Source: Bacteroidota bacterium (GTDB lineage: Bacteria; Bacteroidota; Bacteroidia; Chitinophagales; Chitinophagaceae). From it: a stretch of 64,000 nucleotides of DNA. The notes beneath the pieces are model-generated. The model saw only the letters and a list, made by a program, of their open reading frames with translations, ran no database searches and was not told where the DNA came from. Where the stretch lies: positions 248,001-312,000 of the forward strand of contig CANGDH010000001.1 of the NCBI GenBank assembly GCA_947452555.1, written 5' to 3'. A program made the position numbers and the translations under genes. Shown in pieces: positions 61,529 through 64,000 of the stretch (its first letter is position 1; each line of letters begins with the position of its first letter).

Positions 61529-64000
61529 TTATTTGTAAATATTTTTTTGCATAAAATCTTTATACAGTTGAAGGTCTTCTATGGTTCTTATTTGTATAAT
61601 ATTAGATTTTCCTAAAATATAAATTTCATATTGACTTGTTGGTATAAACGAAAGGAGTTCATTTTTTAAACGAGGTTTAACTTTTTGAATATAGTTCATT
61701 CCTGCTTTTTGAGAACTAAATGGTCCAATCCAAACTATATATACATTGTCATCAAATTGAACATAAGTAGTATTAAGATTCTGTTTTTTATACTCATCAT
61801 TGTTCAAATAGTTGAAAGCTGTTTGAGATTCTTTTACAAATACTTCTTTTACTTTGTTGGTTACCATTGCTACATAATGGTCCTCTGTGCTGTCATTCGA
61901 AAAAATAATTTTAGGGATTTCAGGAATAACAACAATTGCTTCTTTAGTAGGTAGTATTTTTGATTTTAAATTAGTGTCAGTTGGACTTGAAATCTGAGCT
62001 TGTACAAGTTGGCTAATATTATTTTGAATTACTGCATGTTTAGTTTCTGCTTCAACGATTGGGGTTGTAATGACTGGAGTTTCAATAATAAGTTGCTTCA
62101 AATAGGCTTCAGTTTCTTTTCTTTTTTTAAGTTCTGCAATAATATTCTTAGCTCTTTCTCTTATAGTTTCATTTTGATTGCTAAGTATTATAGAATCAAG
62201 AATGATAATTGCAATACTATCCTTTCTTTGTTGAGCATTCATTTTAACTTTCAAAAACTGGAATGGGGTATTCCACTTCGTCCTAAAGAGGCTTAAATTT
62301 AGCTTATAGCTCAGATTAGCCAAGCTATCCCAATTTCCAATTTGCGTTAAAAAATATGCCTCTTTATAGTCTTCAACGGAACTTTGTGTTCTTACCTTTT
62401 TGCTATAAGCTTCTTGTTTCTTTGTAACGTAATACCCTTTAGGAAATCGATCAGTTACAATCTGAATTATACTGTCTGAAATCGTAGATTTATTATCATG
62501 TAAATATTGACTTGCCATGTCTAATAAGGCTCTTTCAGTTATAGTAGGTTCAATATTTTTTTCTATTATTTTTTTATATATTGGAAGTGCTTTATCAAAG
62601 TCATTCAATTTTAATAAAAATAATTGTGCATTTGCCATTGCTGCTTTATTCCACGTTAACTGTGATTTCACATAGTCTGCGGAGTCATTAATGGCATCTA
62701 TTACAGAAGCTACATCTTGCTTTATTGTATTTTTATTTGTACTATCTTTTTTACTACTAGCTAAAGGAGCATTCGTATTTATGTTTGTATTGACTAAATT
62801 TGTTTTATTGTATGCAATATTACCGCTAGTTTTTCTTCTCCAGTTATCGACATTGGGGCGCTCTCCCCATTTTTGAGTGAAGTTTTGTTTACCCTGAACT
62901 ACAGAATTTTTATTTTCAAAATAAAAATCACTTATTGTATTGTTATTGAAATTGTTTTTATTTAAGGTAGATCCAAAGCTATTATTGTTATTCCCAAAGC
63001 TATTATTCCCGAAATTGTTATTAATTTGGTTGTTTCCAAATCCGTTGTTTACTATATTATTTCCAGAATTATTATTAGTAAAGTTGGTATTATTTGATTC
63101 TGAATTTTTCTTATCAATTTTTTCTATGAAAATATTTGTAAGACTTTCTGCTAAAGATTCATTGTTTTTCTGCCATTTCAAAATGCTAGTGCGTTGAGCA
63201 TCTTTAGGTAATCCATAAAAATATGATAAACTATCCTCTTTTTGAATAATTTGATTGTTAGTATTAATTTGGTCTAACCATTTTTTCCTCAAAATTATTT
63301 TTTCATAATTTGGATTAGTTTTAAGTACTCCTGTTAAATTTTCATATGCTAATTTAGCAATACTATAATTATTATTATCATAGGTCAATGAGCCTAGTAG
63401 TTCAAATGCTTTTTGTTTCTGTTTTAAGTTAGTAGTATTTTTTTTAATTGATAAAACAAGCCAGTCTTGTGCTTGTTTTATCCCATTATTTTTAATTGCC
63501 AATTTTGCCATTTCAAAATAAATAATATCACTATATGGTTTGTACTTTTCACGCTTAGTCATGCGCTCCAATGTGTTTGCCAAATCATCCCATTTATTAT
63601 TTGAATTCTTTGCGTCAATATTTATTACATTGATTTTTGCGTAAACCGATAAAATCGGGTTAATAGCTTGTTGACTTGCTTTTTGATACCAATGATAAGC
63701 CTCTAAATTTTTATCTGCCTTATCCCATAATTGGGCAATTAAAAAGTACCATCTTGCTTTAGCATTATTGTCTAAAGCATTTGGCAATGCTTTAATTAAA
63801 TATGTTGCAGCACTGTCAGGTAAATCCATTTGATAATAACCATATGCTAATTGTTCAAATAAGAATGGATGTAATCTTTCCGGGAATACAGCATCTGTTT
63901 TGAGTAATTGTAACAAGCTTAGGCCTTGATTCAATTCACCAATTTCAAAATAGTTCCTTGCTTGCCAAACCAGACTTTCGTTTCTGACATTGCCATTCTC
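61529..64000 (-). CDS. Type IX secretion lipoprotein PorW/SprE-like, 5' end outside window
   Basis: At least 823 residues of a TPR protein are present. The frame is open to the window edge (residues before the TTG at 63934 read like TPR sequence), so the start and any lipoprotein signal lie outside. Helical repeats fill the first 260 residues (SDIIYFEMAKLAIKNNGIKQAQDWL). An Asn-rich linker with FGNN units lies at 62939-63106. A second helical region follows, and a C-terminal domain of about 100 residues (HYVAMVTNKVKE ... YIVWIGPFSSQKAGMNYIQKV) resembles the PorW/SprE end. PorW is essential for type IX secretion. The call rests on remembered family pattern and on porQ nearby. Confidence 0.68.
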   Translation of the reverse strand, partial: ENGNVRNESLVWQARNYFEIGELNQGLSLLQLLKTDAVFPERLHPFLFEQLAYGYYQMDLPDSAATYLIKALPNALDNNAKARWYFLIAQLWDKADKNLEAYHWYQKASQQAINPILSVYAKINVINIDAKNSNNKWDDLANTLERMTKREKYKPYSDIIYFEMAKLAIKNNGIKQAQDWLVLSIKKNTTNLKQKQKAFELLGSLTYDNNNYSIAKLAYENLTGVLKTNPNYEKIILRKKWLDQINTNNQIIQKEDSLSYFYGLPKDAQRTSILKWQKNNESLAESLTNIFIEKIDKKNSESNNTNFTNNNSGNNIVNNGFGNNQINNNFGNNSFGNNNNSFGSTLNKNNFNNNTISDFYFENKNSVVQGKQNFTQKWGERPNVDNWRRKTSGNIAYNKTNLVNTNINTNAPLASSKKDSTNKNTIKQDVASVIDAINDSADYVKSQLTWNKAAMANAQLFLLKLNDFDKALPIYKKIIEKNIEPTITERALLDMASQYLHDNKSTISDSIIQIVTDRFPKGYYVTKKQEAYSKKVRTQSSVEDYKEAYFLTQIGNWDSLANLSYKLNLSLFRTKWNTPFQFLKVKMNAQQRKDSIAIIILDSIILSNQNETIRERAKNIIAELKKRKETEAYLKQLIIETPVITTPIVEAETKHAVIQNNISQLVQAQISSPTDTNLKSKILPTKEAIVVIPEIPKIIFSNDSTEDHYVAMVTNKVKEVFVKESQTAFNYLNNDEYKKQNLNTTYVQFDDNVYIVWIGPFSSQKAGMNYIQKVKPRLKNELLSFIPTSQYEIYILGKSNIIQIRTIEDLQLYKDFMQKNIYK

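Noticed and set aside
61685..63197. Several plus-strand open frames rich in Phe, Leu and Asn opposite the PorW/SprE-like gene
   Set aside because: They are complements of its Lys/Asn-rich codons, with no starts or domains that make sense.

Overview
The window is a 64 kb chromosomal segment of a low-GC member of the Bacteroidota, most plausibly the Chitinophagaceae. This rests on type IX secretion genes (porQ and a PorW/SprE-like gene), bacillithiol synthesis (bshC), the futalosine menaquinone route (mqnA plus a UbiD-family decarboxylase), DUF2452, DUF2807 and DUF3667 proteins, a TPP-riboswitch-controlled TonB-dependent receptor, and promoters of the Bacteroidota TTTG / TAnnTTTG type placed very close to start codons. 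There are no rRNA genes, insertion sequences, integrases, prophage genes or CRISPR arrays. Coding density is high and no gene-free stretch exceeds about 250 bases. Both window edges cut genes: bshC on the left and the PorW/SprE-like gene on the right.

Layout. Bases 1-12.4 kb hold core metabolism (bshC, purE, pdxJ, a candidate mqnL, ahcY), two secreted glycosidases (GH29 and GH20) and an outer-membrane barrel. Bases 12.5-19.7 kb hold an Lrp-type regulator, an ORF6N protein behind a striking nested palindrome, valS with a GNAT gene, an exonuclease, purB and mqnA. Bases 19.7-29.3 kb form a surface-glycan block on alternating strands: a Wzx-like flippase, four GT2 glycosyltransferases, an FkbM methyltransferase, an acyltransferase and a YfhO membrane protein. 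A fifth GT2 lies at 35 kb. Bases 29.4-36.6 kb hold a queuosine-precursor transporter, Nudix, dapF, a nucleoside phosphorylase, rocD with a structured leader, and tRNA-Cys, tRNA-Gly and tRNA-Leu.

Bases 36.7-49.3 kb hold a DUF3667 protein, mazG, GH3 and GH106-like glycosidases, an HtrA protease, a LuxC-type acyl-CoA reductase divergent from a ferredoxin, ddl, a PASTA protein and a rhodanese. Bases 49.4-52.7 kb hold the TPP riboswitch with its receptor, a DUF2807 protein and initiator tRNA. Bases 52.8-64 kb hold era, der, a small Ala-rich lipoprotein, lon, porQ, a class A penicillin-binding protein and the PorW/SprE-like gene.

How they work together. Most genes are housekeeping. The themes are cell-envelope construction (ddl, PASTA, PBP1A, surface glycans), type IX secretion, and small-scale glycan scavenging by four secreted glycosidases without SusC/SusD partners. 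No complete new defence or biosynthetic system was recognised. The most unusual signals are non-coding: (1) the 25-bp perfect inverted repeat, each arm itself a dyad, that abuts the predicted -7 box of the ORF6N gene; (2) a repeat trailing tRNA-Cys and tRNA-Leu whose hairpin stems differ but stay paired; (3) a structured leader of no class I recognise upstream of rocD; (4) a plausible switching helix in the TPP riboswitch leader.
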